This document shows, one piece after another, positions 1 through 11,722 of a stretch of DNA of 64,000 nt. How positions within the stretch are numbered: the first letter of the stretch is position 1; the number at the start of each line of letters is the position of its first letter. A program made the translations under genes and the position numbers. This DNA is from Linnemannia schmuckeri (taxonomy: Eukaryota; Mortierellomycota; Mortierellomycetes; Mortierellales; Mortierellaceae): positions 2,976,001 through 3,040,000 of the forward strand of contig JANATG010000002.1 of assembly GCA_029449235.1 (NCBI GenBank). Direction: 5' to 3'. The notes beneath the pieces are model-generated. The model searched no databases. It was not told where the DNA came from and saw nothing but the letters and a program-made list of their open reading frames with translations.

Positions 1-120
1 ATTTGGATTGGATTTGGTTAGCACTAAGAGATCTCTCCTTGACGCTCGCCGTCGTTGGCTTCAGTCGCTTCTTACTCACCTCGCATCTCTCGTTACTTTT
101 TTTTTTTTTTCTACTTTTAG

Positions 121-2080
121 GATCCCCAAGATTTAAAACTGCGCTTCCGCAGGAACGCGATCGAACGGTCCCGGCTATTTTTCAAATATGCACCCAAGGA
201 GGAGCAACTTCAAGTGGTAGAGCACGTGTCGGAGCAGAAGGATTGCGTGCTGCTTGCTCCTTGCGGTTGGGGCAAGACACTGGCATATTTCCTTCCGATG
301 GTGATATTCAAGCACAGCATTACTGTCATCATTTCTCCATTGATAGCTCTGATTGAAGAGCAAATGCAAGTATGTCACCTCACCCCTGACATTTTGTATA
401 GTTTTAACTTTTACGAAGCTGGCAGACATGAGAGTTAAGCCGCCCTGATTTAACAACATCAATGTGTATATTACTCTGCTCTATAGAAACTAGATGGATA
501 TGGTATTCCCAACGTCTTTTTTACCAGCGAAAGGAATGATAGATTACTGGACGATGATGCTATTTCACGGGTCTTGGATGGCCACTACAGGGCTGTGTTC
601 ATGACCCCCGAAATGTATTTTGGAGCTGGAACAATGTCAAAAAAGGCGCAAAAGCTGTGGAGCATGGATCAGTGGAAAAATCGTCTTCTCTGCATCGTGG
701 TGGATGAGGTCCATTGCGTGGAGAGATGGGGCATGGCTCAGAACGGAAAGGAAGCCTTTCGGTCAGAGTACTCTCTACTTGGCCAGCTTCGGTCTCAAGT
801 CCCTCATGTCCCAATTATTGGACTCACTGCAACGCTCACAGACGATCAAGAGGCCAAGGTTAAGAGATCTCTGTTTCAGTACAAAGATGACAGGCCGCTG
901 AACATCATTAAGGTAGACGACATGCGCGACAACCTTAGCTTGGAGGTACATATTTTCCAAGGCCAGCATCACAGCCGAAACCTGGCATCTTTATTGGATA
1001 GTGATCCCAAGAAGAAGACATTGGTCTACTTTGACTCGATTGGGGAGCTCCGACACGTCCTGGACGAGCTGCGGAAGTTGAGGCCTGAACTGAAGATTAG
1101 AGCTTATTACTCGACCCTTCGTGCCAAGCACAAGCAAGATACGTTGAGTAAGTTCAAGGACGGCAAGTTCAATGTCTTGCTGGCTACTGAGGCAGCCGGC
1201 ATGGGATGTGACATTCCCGATGTGACGCATGTTATTCAATACGAGTAAGTTATTATAATTTTATGAAAATGGCAATTCAAATTAATACAGATTCAGGAAG
1301 AAACGAATGTCTTTTTTAAATTCTCGACTTTGATTTCTGTCGCATAGTCTACCCTTAGACTTGACAAGCCTGGTGCAGAGGTTTGGACGTGCAGCGCGTG
1401 ATCCACTACTGGTGACGCATGGCATTGTCACGCTATTAGCCCCGCCACTCTCGAGTTCCAAGTACAGCACCCGGCCCGATCTAAAGGAGCTGGTTCGAAC
1501 TGCGAAGGACAAGAAGACGAGACACTGTTGCTGGGAGCTAATAGCCAAGCGCTTTAACATCACGCGCCAATGCAATCAATCGTGTGAGGGCTGCACAGGG
1601 ACTACGTTTTCTGCCAAATTCCCTTTATGTCTACCTCCTGCACCGCCCAAAATCCCAGCAGAGAAACGTACGGATGCGGAGAAACAAGTGGGGAGGCGAA
1701 AGTTCCTGGAATGGAGGGAGAAAGCATACAAGAAGTGGGGCGGCGAAGACGTGCCCATGGCTGATGGGGAGGAATGGATCTTACCAGACATTGCTATTGA
1801 AAAGTTGTGCGAGAGACTTTTTCATGCAACAACAGGCGAGGGCGTTCGAGATCTTGCCCGCATTTGTGGGTGGTGGGCTATGGAAGGGTGCCACTATGAC
1901 GAAGTTGCCCAAGTCGCCATCGCCGCCCTTGACGAGGCAAAGGACATCCTCAATGGCTCAGATGCACTGGGGCTGGCATCTAGCAGGTCTGATGATCGGA
2001 AGAATAGCTTATTAGGGTCAACGCCAAAATCTGGCATGAACGCAATCGAACAACTTCTTTTAGCGGCGAAATATATTTGA
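121..2080 (+). CDS. RecQ-like DNA helicase, 5' partial
   Basis: Superfamily 2 helicase, 579 residues visible, with upstream exon(s) outside the window. Exons are 121-369, 487-1244 and 1348-2080; each junction has GT/AG ends and keeps phase. Visible motifs in order: motif I CGWGKT, motif Ia/Ib region (ISPLIALIEEQM), motif II DEVHC (DExH), motif III LTATL, the second RecA lobe with EAAGMGCDIPDV, and motif VI QRFGRAARD. A cysteine cluster follows (HCC...C-x3-C-x2-C near 1531-1595) that resembles a RecQ zinc-binding segment. An AATAAA lies at 2084-2089. The gene ends 66 bp from the stop of the convergent DUF6589 gene. A role as helicase partner of a mobile element is inference; a cellular RecQ paralogue is the alternative. 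The family call is firm. Confidence 0.88.
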
Positions 2081-2146
2081 GGAAATAAACTAACCTATAG
2101 GCGATACTACTGATCTGTGTCATTGTCTCTCTCCCATCTCCCCTGC

Positions 2147-5100
2147 TCAATCTACAATGAGCGCGGCGGCTTCTGTCTCTTCCAACACCGCAGCGCCGTA
2201 GTGATCGATTTTATTAGTCAAAAACCTGTCCAATGCACCGCCAGCCATCTTGATACCCCCTGCACGCTGAAGATCAACCACTAGATCTGGAAGATCTCGT
2301 TTATCGTCACTTGGTTCCCGGGTCAAGATACCACTCTCTTTAAATGCCATCTTGACTTTATGAACTTCTAACTCAGACGATGATCTCACATGTGCAGGGT
2401 CGTGGAACTTGGCACCAACAGCTCGCTCAAACATCCGCGCAATCTCCTGGAATGCTCTGATGTTGGTGGAGACATAATCTCTGAGATAATCCCAGCTCAT
2501 GTTGGGTCCCTTGGCTGCGAAGACCGCTTTGAGGAGGTAGTTGTTGGTCTCTTGATACATATCAGTGGCCATCCATCCACCAGCGACGCCTTTGGGATTG
2601 ACCAGCATACTTGACAAGACTCTTCTCTCCCATTCGACCGTCCATGTATAACGCATACCATGCAAAAGACGCAACAGCTCACGAGCATAGTTTGTATTAC
2701 CTCCTCCATGCATCATCAGCGTAATGGTCGGTAAAATGGATCGAATGCGCCCTATATCGCCGGCTTTGGTGGCGCTCCCCAACTCGATGTAGACCGCCAC
2801 GTCGCGCAAAAATAAAAGTGCGTTTATGTCGGCAGTCGTGCATGGTCGACCAAGGAGCATAGGAGAAGGGCTTTTCATGAGTGGACCTATGCTGGCGAGA
2901 GTTTCGATAATGCAGTCGGCGACTCGTGAAATATCGGACTCGTTTGAGGTCCCAATATTAGGGGCAAGGAAATCCGCCAGCACGGACGACAATGCTTCGA
3001 ACACAAGTCTCAAAAGTTCGTCTGCAGTCTTGAAATTCAGGCTGTCCTTGGTCAGATGGTTGCGGTGCAATAAGGTAATGAAGGTAGCAAGAGAGCCTCG
3101 TGTGTTGTTCTGGCCAAAATGCGTCCTAAATATTGTCCCACAAAGTGTCATCCGCAAGTGAAAGAGTTGGGGAACAGGGTGCACCCAGGAAAGGCTGCCG
3201 AAAGGATCGGGGTCAATTGATCGATGTATCAGAAGGGATAGCAATCTTGCGACTGTCATCTGATCACCAGCCACAATGATGTTGGGGAGCTGAGCGAACC
3301 AGGTTTTAGCCAAGCCGAGACCGACACCGATAATGGTCTCCAGCACTGAGAGGTTGCCAGCAATTGTTGACTCATCAATTTTCATTGTCTGCAGTTGGAA
3401 AGCAATCGATTTCCGGATAGGAAGCGGGTCAACCTTTACAATGGGCACAACAAGGTCAGGGGACTGGGCAATGGCGGAAGAAAAATGGTGACGGCAAACA
3501 GTCGTGAACAGAGTGCGATCAGTGGCATTTGGAAAAAATATGCCAGCGTTAGGGACTGCCGACCTATCAGACCGAAAGACCACAATTGGTTGTAGAAGGC
3601 AGCGTTTGTTGTCCCTACCCTCATCATCTGTGTCGCTCCCGTCATCTGCGTCGCTCTCATTGTCTGTATCGCTCTCATCGTCTGTGTCGCTCTCATCGTC
3701 TGTGTCGCTCATATCGTCTGTCTCGTTCTCGTCATCTGCGTCGCTCTCATCATCTCTGTACCTCTCGTCTTTCAAGCCATTCTCGTCTTCCGAGCCATTC
3801 TCGTTGTCCGGATTTCTCTCGACGTGCTCATTGGTCTCACCATGCTCGGCCTTCTCATCATGCTCAGCCTTCTCGCACTCTTTCTCGGTGTGGATCAATA
3901 TGACTGTAGCTGCTGTTCCGTTTTCAAAGGTGTCGAGTTTGTTGATCCTCTGATGTTGGTGTTTTAAGGCAATGTTGATGTTGTCATAAACGACAAACCA
4001 ATCATCCTCAAGAACTGCCTTCTTGACTTGTTTCTTAGCGTCTTTGATCATGTTGGCCAATGCTTTTCGCACCTGGTCGTCGGAGACTGATAGCCCAAGA
4101 GATGAGAGGACGTCCAAAACTCGAGTGGGGCATCCTGTGCAATGTAGAAACACTCCCATCACAGTTTGAAACGCATTGCATTTCTGAGAGGTCATGAAGA
4201 GGAGCATGGCGGCAATGCAGCCTTGTACAGAAACAGGGTTCCTATGGGGCCTACGACGAATTGATGCATCGTTCTTGTCCTTGATTTTTTCCTCCACCTT
4301 GACAGCATCCTCCCCTTCAGCATCACTGTCCGCCTCAGTAGCTTGCGCCAACCGAACGACCTTCTGCGACTCGACTATATCGACGCAGTCCATCATCCCA
4401 ATATCTTCTTCCTTCTCTTCATCGTTCTTGTCAACGTCCTCATCCTCAACGTCGTCCTCCTGTTCAACATCATCCCTCACCTTGCTTTCCTCGTCCTCCG
4501 CCACATCTTTGCCGTCGCCCCCGTGTTTGTCCTTATTATGGTCCTTGTTCCCGTTTCGGTCTTCATCCTCATTCAATCTTTTGCCTTTGCCCTTGTTCTT
4601 GCGTTCGTCCTTTTTAAGCACGCCCTCTAAGAACCGCGTTAGAGGATTAGCATGATCGACATAGTTGCTAAGGAAACCACGATCGATTACGTGCTCGATG
4701 TTAGCCTGTGTCACGGCGTGGAAAGGGAACCGATAAGCAGGACGCTCGAGAGGTGGATCAACTTGCCCAATGACCCCCTTGCTGCTGAGTCGCAGGGCCC
4801 GTCGTGTATGATCGATGGCAATGTCGACGGCACTTTCAACGAACGATGGATTCCACTTGGATCGCCTGCGTAGCCTTTGTCTCCAGATTTTCATAAGTTC
4901 TGCTGGAGCGTGACTCGAGTAGAATTGGCCCACCAATCGGACAGCAGAGGGTTCATGGGACTCGAACAAGGCGTAAAGAAAGGTGGGTAGAGTGAAACGC
5001 TCTTCCTTGATGGCCATTTTTATCCTCTCTAGTTTTTCAGCAAAAGTGGACTGAAGGGCGCGTGTGACATTAGTAAATAGGAGCATTAATACAGCCATAA

Positions 5101-6099
5101 TGTAAATGCCAATCAAACTGATCTACTTACAGGCGCTTTACGGGTTGAAGTTGATGTCCTTGTCGTCCCCGCAGCCTTTTTCTGTCGTTGGCGTCTCACT
5201 GCAGTTGAGTTTGGCATCTGTATACAATTGTCAACATGGGATATGAGTACACCATCCGTGATAAAAGGACAAAAGTAGAGGTGTCGTACTGTGGACAGTT
5301 GATTACCATGATCGTGGACGCCACTTCCTGCTCGTTGACGTCGGCGTCTCTATTATGGCGCCTCTGCAAAGAAAAAAACGTGTTAGCCTATGGGTAAAAC
5401 GCCAGTTCATGTTATCCCTTTCCATCAAAAAGCAAACTATTTACCCGTTTGGGAGTCGGCGAAAGACATGTATCATTGTATTCGCTGGAAAACGCTGAGG
5501 CTGAGATGCTTTCGCTTGCTGGTGCGCTTGCGGCATTCTATGAGGTAAACATAATATATCAAGAATGGTTAGCCAAACGCTCGCGAAGCAGACCATCGCC
5601 TTGACCAACCGCCAGCGGGTACTCACTTGATTGGCTTCACCTGGCGATTGTGCGACGGTGGGTGCGATGAAGTTGAAGTTGCTTATCCCTGGCAATTGCA
5701 GCTATGGAGTATTGAAGGAGCCAAAGAGTATCAAGTTAGCAAACACAATTCTAGTGACAAGAACAAAAGGCAGCATTTACACGTTATGTACGCGTTATCC
5801 AAATGTACCTTAGAGGGACGACCTCTTGGTGTTCCTGGTGTTGTTGGTATCCGAGGCAGCTTTGTCGTTCTGGTCGTTTTCGGCGTAGCCGGGGCGTTTT
5901 GGCACGACTGGCCTGGTGCATCTTTGCTAGAAAGAGATCATTCCGAATCGAGAGGAGAATGCGCGATGAAGAGATGAAAAGAACCCCAACGATGACCATC
6001 TACTGCAGCCCCTACTACTAATGAAAGCATACACGAAGATGTAACTTGAGAGGGTATAGGCTGACGGCTGTTGTACCTCTGATGTCCGTTGACTGTCAT
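2147..6099 (-). CDS. DUF6589-type protein with AT-hook, possible transposase-like
   Basis: Seven exons (6099-6077, 5926-5809, 5701-5627, 5537-5445, 5363-5307, 5217-5131, 5050-2147) join in phase to give 1118 residues. The apparent long ORF start near 5116 is a TTG inside an intron. The N-terminus has an AT-hook (TPRGRPSK, exon 2) and basic low-complexity sequence. A charged D/E/K linker, an acidic DDESDT repeat, and a conserved C-terminal region follow. The latter reads like DUF6589 proteins of fungi: YDNINIALK (D507), GDQM (D747), HLRM, and QETNNYLLK (E985). I infer that D507/D747/E985 could be an RNase H-fold triad. It converges on the RecQ-like gene. The family assignment is from memory of sequence character; the catalytic role is a hypothesis. 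Confidence 0.78.
3629..3745 (-). repeat. Imperfect 18-bp coding repeat (DDESDT)
   Basis: About six imperfect 18-bp units inside the DUF6589 gene encode an acidic D/E/S/T stretch (DDESDTDDESDTDNESDADD type). The period follows the reading frame, so it expands without frameshift. Confidence 0.8.
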
Positions 6100-6466
6100 G
6101 GTATAGGCGTGGTAGAGTAGGAAGGATGGAAGGTGTGCACAAGTGACAAACTGGTCTCTGACGTTGTAGAAGCCTTTTATTCTTTTTTCCTAAAAAGGAA
6201 AAAAGAAAAAATTGAGACGAAAGGAGCTTCAAGGGAGAAGGTGAGATTCTCGCCCAGCCCCTCTTCAAGCGTGACTGCGTCACAGCTAGAAGAGGAGGAT
6301 GGGAGTCACAGCTTCACCTGCGTTGTGACTAGAATGGTGGCGACAAATTCAGGTTTCGCCGTCACAGGGCGCACTCTTTATCCCTCCCAACTTGGCTAGG
6401 CATCTCTTTAACTCTCTCGCACCTTTCAGTACGCTTCCTCTTCCTCCAGTCATCACACACATCGCC
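6100..6466. other. Intergenic, divergent promoter region with short hairpin
   Basis: Spacer between the starts of the DUF6589 gene (-) and the Abraxas-like gene (+). It contains a perfect 11-bp-arm hairpin (6181-6206, TCTTTTTTCC... with its mirror) and a GTGAC-x3-GTCAC palindrome near 6270. No other gene is seen. Confidence 0.6.
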
Positions 6467-8350
6467 ATGTCAACACCACCCTTACTCCGCGTCCAGATCA
6501 ACGGCATCCTCCTCTCAACTCTTCTCTTCGAATGTGCAAACGCCCGCGTCGATTACGTACGCTCTTTCATTCGAAACAGCAGAGCCTTGTAAAAAGGACG
6601 TGGCTTCAGAGGAGGCAAAAGGAAGACGACTCGAAATAACACCTCGTTGACCTTTAACTTCATAGGAGGGACTCATCTTGGGGGCTATCGTCTCCAAGAC
6701 CCGATCAGTCGCCGACGACGTCTCTGACGACCGCAAGAAGACTACATACACTACCGTCGGTGAGTCTCTCTCATAGGACAACAGCCCAACATATGAAAAT
6801 GCCAAGCCCTAAATATCTACCTCATTTCTTGATACTTACAGTGAAAGCCTGTTTATCTTTGCTTAATGATGCTTGTAGTTGTGCAGGGTGTGTACAAACT
6901 GGAACCGAATCTGAAAAAGTTCTATGGACGATCAGGAGAGATTCTGGAGCATGTTCTCGAGGAATACAGCATCCCTTCCAATGTATGTTCAACAACGAAG
7001 ATCTACCCCCGTGTTCTGTCCATCTTTTGCCGCAGGCTTATTACTTGATGGTACTGATCAATCAAACCGATGCATCTACTTTCGTTGTTATCACCTCTAC
7101 GAATGCACACTAGCTCATGGTTCTGGGATACTTGAAATACAGGAGAACAGAGTCGCACCAGCTCTCGTTGAGGGACAAGGCGGTGGCACTCAACCTCAAG
7201 ATTTATCTGGAAAAAAAGCGGGCACTCTCTTCTTCGCCCTCTAATCCCTTTGCACCACCTCAGGATGAACCCTTCCCAGTCACTATGGCTCTCTTCACCG
7301 CCAAGACCAATGAGAACATGTCGACGCATGATTACGATTACACTTTCTGGAACGTGGGCGATGATGAAAGGTACATCTGAATAAGTTGCTTTGCGAAAGT
7401 GAAGTTGTTCATGCTGCATTACTTTTGACACCAAGGAGAATGACTTTATCTGATATTGACTTTTTTTTTTATTGCTCTTTCGACTAGCTCGTTCGACCCT
7501 ATCTCGGTCGAGACCTCGAATATGATTGAGAGTCCCCAAGAAGATTATCAGTCCTTCCAGTCAAATCTTGCAATAGGCGCCTCAAGGTATGCTATCACAC
7601 TTTGGGAACCGTTCCGTTTCGCATTTGACGCGACAATTCTTGACATCAAAAATTATGCTCTAAACTAATGGTTTTTTTGACGACTTTTTCTTCGAACATT
7701 ATGCTATAGACACGCAGCGAGTGTGGGTATGATGAATACAATCCGGACAGTGCCAACAACGATGCTCGTGGATGCACATGAGGCCATGTATAAGGATTCA
7801 TTCGAAGCTACCAAGGTACATTTTCAGGACACGGGGGATGCCTGAGCGATTGTGCTTATCTAACTCGACTCGCACACTTACCTTGCTTTCTTTTCTCAAT
7901 ATGCAAAAAAAAAAATAGTCATTGACAAAGAGTGTATTGGAATCAGAGCAGAGGGTTCGGGAGATTCTCAAAGAAGTCGAGCAACTGCGAGCACAGATCG
8001 AGTTTGGAAAGGCCAAATCCATGGTCGATCGTCAAAACAATCCTTCCTCTCAACATTCGGACCAGCAACAGCAGCAGCAGAAATACCCCAGCGCTAGCAA
8101 CAGTAACAGCGGCGCATCTGTTACATCTGCACCATCCTCACAACAACATCAGCAGCAATATCAGCAGCAACATAGGGCTCAGTCTCCGCCGCTCGTGTAT
8201 CAGCCTTCGGCGCCATTGTTGGACATTGCTACTCCCTCGGCTCCACCGGCTTACTCGTCGCCCAGTCCTCCTCCGCCCAGGATTCAATCCACGTCCATTT
8301 TCCCACCACCTTCTCGTCCTCCCAACTCACCCCCAGATCTTCTCTACTAG
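6467..8350 (+). CDS. Abraxas/ABRO1 (FAM175)-family MPN- protein
   Basis: Seven exons (6467-6556, 6666-6759, 6879-6982, 7114-7370, 7488-7586, 7710-7815, 7919-8350) give 393 residues, close to human Abraxas and ABRO1 (about 410). Residues 1-250 look like the MPN scaffold domain: EGLILGAIVSKT near the start, then LGYLKYRRTESHQLSLRDK, which corresponds to the family's NVVGWYKFRRHSDQ segment. No JAMM zinc ligands (H-x-H) are seen, as expected for the pseudo-enzyme subunit. Residues 251-285 form a heptad-rich coiled coil (LESEQRVREILKEVEQLRAQIE). The tail is Q/S/P rich. In animals this family scaffolds BRCC36, a K63-linkage deubiquitinase, in the BRCA1-A or BRISC complexes; a BRISC-like role here is inference. 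The start ATG is the first in frame and is followed directly by the MPN strand. Confidence 0.85.
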
Positions 8351-8583
8351 ATAAAGGGCTTTCGTCGTTGAGTAACGAAGAAACAAACACACAAATGCTG
8401 GAGGTCTACGACTGTACACATGCTGCAAATAAATCACTTTGCGGTTTGGCTGAAAACAAAATATGTGGTTTTTTTAATTACAAACGAGCCTTTTTTCTTC
8501 AAAAACAAGGAGATAGGGTAAAGAAACTACTCCCTCCTTCAAATGACCAACAAAAAGTTATCGATGATACTACTACAATACAT

Positions 8584-10605
8584 CTACCACCGGATGGACT
8601 CAATGCTCTGACGAAGACCTTTGTGCGGGTAGACATCACACTTCCACTTCCAGACCTCATTCAATGCCTGCTGATAAATCTCACCGCCATTATTCTTCTT
8701 CCAAGGCTGGTGCTTCTGCAACTGGGAAGCAATAAACGCCACCGCAACACTGCCACTACGTCCATTGCCATCCCGACAGTGAACAAGAACCTTCTTCCCC
8801 TGTTCCAGTTCCTGTTGAAGAAACTCGACAGCTTCTTTGAGGATTGCGTCCGAGATACGGTTGTGGGCTCCGGGGGCGACGGAGATGACTTTGTGGGTGA
8901 AAGGGATCTTTTTCTTGCCGTTGATCAAAGTGGTCGAGTCGGCAGCAGAGGCGAGGGAGGAGAGGATTTGGGAAGAGTCGAAGGATTGGCGGGAGGAGAG
9001 GCTGGAGATGACTTTTGCACTTGAAGGTGGAGTGTCGGAGGAGGAGGAAGCGACAAGGTGGTTGGCAAGGCTGGACGTAAGACTTTTGGCAGATGACGAA
9101 GAGTCCAGGGGGTGAGGGGCTGTCGACGCTGGGGTTGGAGTTGGGGCGTTGTTGACAGCCAGAGAGGTGACGGTAGGCGAACTGCCTGAGGTGGTTTCTG
9201 TGGTCGAGGCCTTGGGTTTGTTGCCAGAGACTGGAGGAAGGGCAGCTGAGGAGTTAGCGGCAGCAGGAGGGGTAGAGGCAGCAGCAGAAGCGGAGGCGGC
9301 CTTTTGAGCGGCTGCTGCAGCCTTTTGGGCTTTCTTAGAAAGTGGGGGTGTAGGAGTAGAGGTTGTGGTAGCAGAAGCAGGAGGAGTGGCAGCAGCAGCA
9401 GGGGTGGTTGCTGTAGCTGTAGTAGTACCAGAAGTGGGAGCAGTAGGAGGAGTGGCGGCGGAAACCTTCTTGTTAAGACTCTTTCCATTGGCCTTTGCAG
9501 TGGTGATGGTGGCGGACGAAGTTGGCGCCTCTGCGTCGAATTCGTCAATTGAGGTAATGGAGCTGACAGAGGCAGAAGAGCGGCTCATGCGTTTGGAGGA
9601 AGGGCCCGACGCCGAGGGTAGCTGGACCATCATGTCTGTCACGGAGCTCCTGCGGGTGAGGCGAGGGGGGTCAACGGGCTCATCGACCACGCCGGCAATA
9701 ATAGCCTCGGAGTTGGAGCCAGGGACATAGTTCCTCATAAAGTCCGTCACCGACGACCGTCTGGTCAAACCCTGTTGGTCACTATTCGTCTGTTGCTGGG
9801 GGTAGCCTTCAGCGTCAGAGATATCGAGACCATTAATGGATGAGGACCGGGATAGGACCGAGAACCGCTTGGGAGGCGAGGCCGCCTGGGCTTGTTCCAT
9901 CCAAGCGTTCTTGTTGATATCCTTGTCGGACTCGGGAATATTCTCGTCAAAGTCGAGCAGGTCGCCCACCAACGAGAGCACAGACTCGTAGCCCGAGATC
10001 CGAGCCCGAGTCGCCGCAGCATGATTGCCCAGGTAAAGTCCCGGTCCACCGACACCGACGACACCGCTGGTACGAAGTCCATGCTCGCCATAGACAAGCA
10101 CCGACTGGGGCCCGATCGTCCAGGAGCTGGTTCCAGCAATCGTTCTTGGGACACGCACCGTCACCGAAACATCCCTATTCTTCCTCTTGCCCTCCTCGTC
10201 ATCCCTTCTTGCAGACACGTTGTTGCTTTCCTGCTTATCATTCCCTCCTCCTGTAATAGGAACCTCAGTGGGCGCCCACTGCCACTCCTCCAGATCCCGA
10301 TGCGACTTCCACCTGGCCGTCAAACCAAACTCACCCCGCCCAGTCGGTTGGAATCTGGTCGCAAAGACGGCTATACTCTTGCCAGGGATCACATGCGACA
10401 GCTTCATGGGTAAAGGTGCCCAAACTTCGGGGCCGTCAGGGTTGAGTTTGTGGATGATGTTGGTCCAGACTTGGGCTTGGATATCTTCTGCAGGCAGAAA
10501 GTGGTCCTGGGGCAGCTCCAGTTCGAGTTCGATCGAGAACAGGTCTGGAGCCAGGCGGGATTGGTGCGACCCGAGCGCGGGGGAGAGAGAGTGAAAGGTA
10601 GCCAT
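8584..10605 (-). CDS. Dual-specificity phosphatase with split catalytic domain
   Basis: Single exon, 673 residues. Residues ~20-115 look like a beta-sandwich domain I cannot name (alternating hydrophobic strands, WKSHRDLEEWQW). Residues ~187-222 (GLYLGNHAAATR...GYESVLSLVGDLLDF) match the first part of a DSP fold. The fold resumes at ~566 (IPFTHKVISVAPG) and reaches the P-loop HCRDGNGRSG (Cys610, Arg616), which fits C-x5-R, so catalysis is likely. About 340 residues of A/S/T/P-rich sequence lie between. They include two copies of LTRRSSVTD (280-288, 316-324), each containing an RRxS kinase-type site. The architecture recalls laforin-like glucan phosphatases (N-terminal binding domain plus DSP), but I see no CBM20 signature. 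The substrate is unknown. Confidence 0.82.
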   Translation of the reverse strand: MATFHSLSPALGSHQSRLAPDLFSIELELELPQDHFLPAEDIQAQVWTNIIHKLNPDGPEVWAPLPMKLSHVIPGKSIAVFATRFQPTGRGEFGLTARWKSHRDLEEWQWAPTEVPITGGGNDKQESNNVSARRDDEEGKRKNRDVSVTVRVPRTIAGTSSWTIGPQSVLVYGEHGLRTSGVVGVGGPGLYLGNHAAATRARISGYESVLSLVGDLLDFDENIPESDKDINKNAWMEQAQAASPPKRFSVLSRSSSINGLDISDAEGYPQQQTNSDQQGLTRRSSVTDFMRNYVPGSNSEAIIAGVVDEPVDPPRLTRRSSVTDMMVQLPSASGPSSKRMSRSSASVSSITSIDEFDAEAPTSSATITTAKANGKSLNKKVSAATPPTAPTSGTTTATATTPAAAATPPASATTTSTPTPPLSKKAQKAAAAAQKAASASAAASTPPAAANSSAALPPVSGNKPKASTTETTSGSSPTVTSLAVNNAPTPTPASTAPHPLDSSSSAKSLTSSLANHLVASSSSDTPPSSAKVISSLSSRQSFDSSQILSSLASAADSTTLINGKKKIPFTHKVISVAPGAHNRISDAILKEAVEFLQQELEQGKKVLVHCRDGNGRSGSVAVAFIASQLQKHQPWKKNNGGEIYQQALNEVWKWKCDVYPHKGLRQSIESIRW

Positions 10606-10686
10606 ACTTTACTTGTTCTGCTGTTTGTTGTTGTTGTTGAGGATGGGATAGTGTGAAAGGAAGAAAGGAACAGGAGTGGTGGATGC

Positions 10687-10725
<39 letters not shown>

Positions 10726-11722
10726 GTGTGTTGAGGAGAAGAAAGGCAGCGAAGGGGGTGGTTGGATAGATATGTGAAGCCGAATAGACGGAGACAGGTA
10801 GATAGCGAGGATATGAAAAAGGGAAAAGGAGAGAGTTAAAAGATGAAGTGAAAAGTGAGAGGAAAGTGAAGAAAGAAGAACAAAAAGAAGAGGAGGTGTG
10901 TATCGGAGAGAAAAGAAAGATAAAAGACGAAAGAAGTGGGGATGATGGTGTGTCTACAGCCAAGTCAAAGCGCGAAGGAGAGCGAGAGAGCGAGCGAGAA
11001 GAGGTCATTCTTTTTTCCTTCTCTTTTTCATGGGCAGTAATGACATTGAGCAAAGAAAGGGTGTGAGAAAAACAGCGCATGAAAAAAAAAAAGGACCCAA
11101 CCTCGGACGAGAATCACCACTTTTGGGATGGTTTATGGCCATATCGAGGGGAGAGGGGAGAGGCAGAATGAGGGGGACCCATTCACCCATTGTGAAAAAG
11201 GAGAAACCAATGAAAAAGAAGGAAGAATGGAAGGAAAAAGAGAAAGGGGTTATCGTCGTTGTTGTTATTGCTGTTTGTCGTTGTTTTTTTGGCATTTTTT
11301 GGCATCTTTGTTTGTTGTCAAGACAGCAATGAACAAAGGTCTACGCAACACAAACGGGAGACTGTGTGGACGACAAGAGGGGGACCGGACCATTATTGGT
11401 AAGGGAAGGATGAAAACTGAAAATGGCGCACATGACGAGTGAGCTGAGGCCATCGCCATTTACAAAAGGATTGATAAGAGGAGAAGGTGCTTGGTGGTAC
11501 CAATGAAACGATATGAACCGCTGAGCGTTCATTTTAAAGCTACAGCTTTGTCTGGTAGAAGTACATTGTCACACGGACAAAACAGAGAAATGGCAAATGG
11601 ACGTAGTGGAAGGAGCGGAAGAGTTGAAGAGGGCAGTGGGATTTGGAAAGTGGCAAGAGACACCTATCAGAAAAGGATGTTTATTTTCATGAAACACAAA
11701 CACCGGTAGATACAGTATGTGC
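10606..11722. other. Intergenic, purine-rich, with T33 tract
   Basis: Spacer between the DSP start and the OST3 3' end. It holds a 33-nt T run (10688-10720) just upstream of the DSP gene and a long A/G-rich stretch (about 10790-11260). The open frames here are low-complexity and I support no gene. Confidence 0.6.

Noticed and set aside
3..356. Open frame at the left edge beginning at a TTG
   Set aside because: It runs through a T-rich intron end; the helicase frame (GAT at 121 onward) is different and carries the conserved motifs.
3504..3953. Serine-rich frame opposite the DUF6589 gene
   Set aside because: It is the antisense shadow of the acidic DDESDT repeat.
5051..5116. Hydrophobic N-terminus on the long DUF6589 ORF, like a membrane anchor
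   Set aside because: It is translated intron: a GTAAGT donor (5130-5125) and CAG acceptor remove it, and six upstream exons join in phase.
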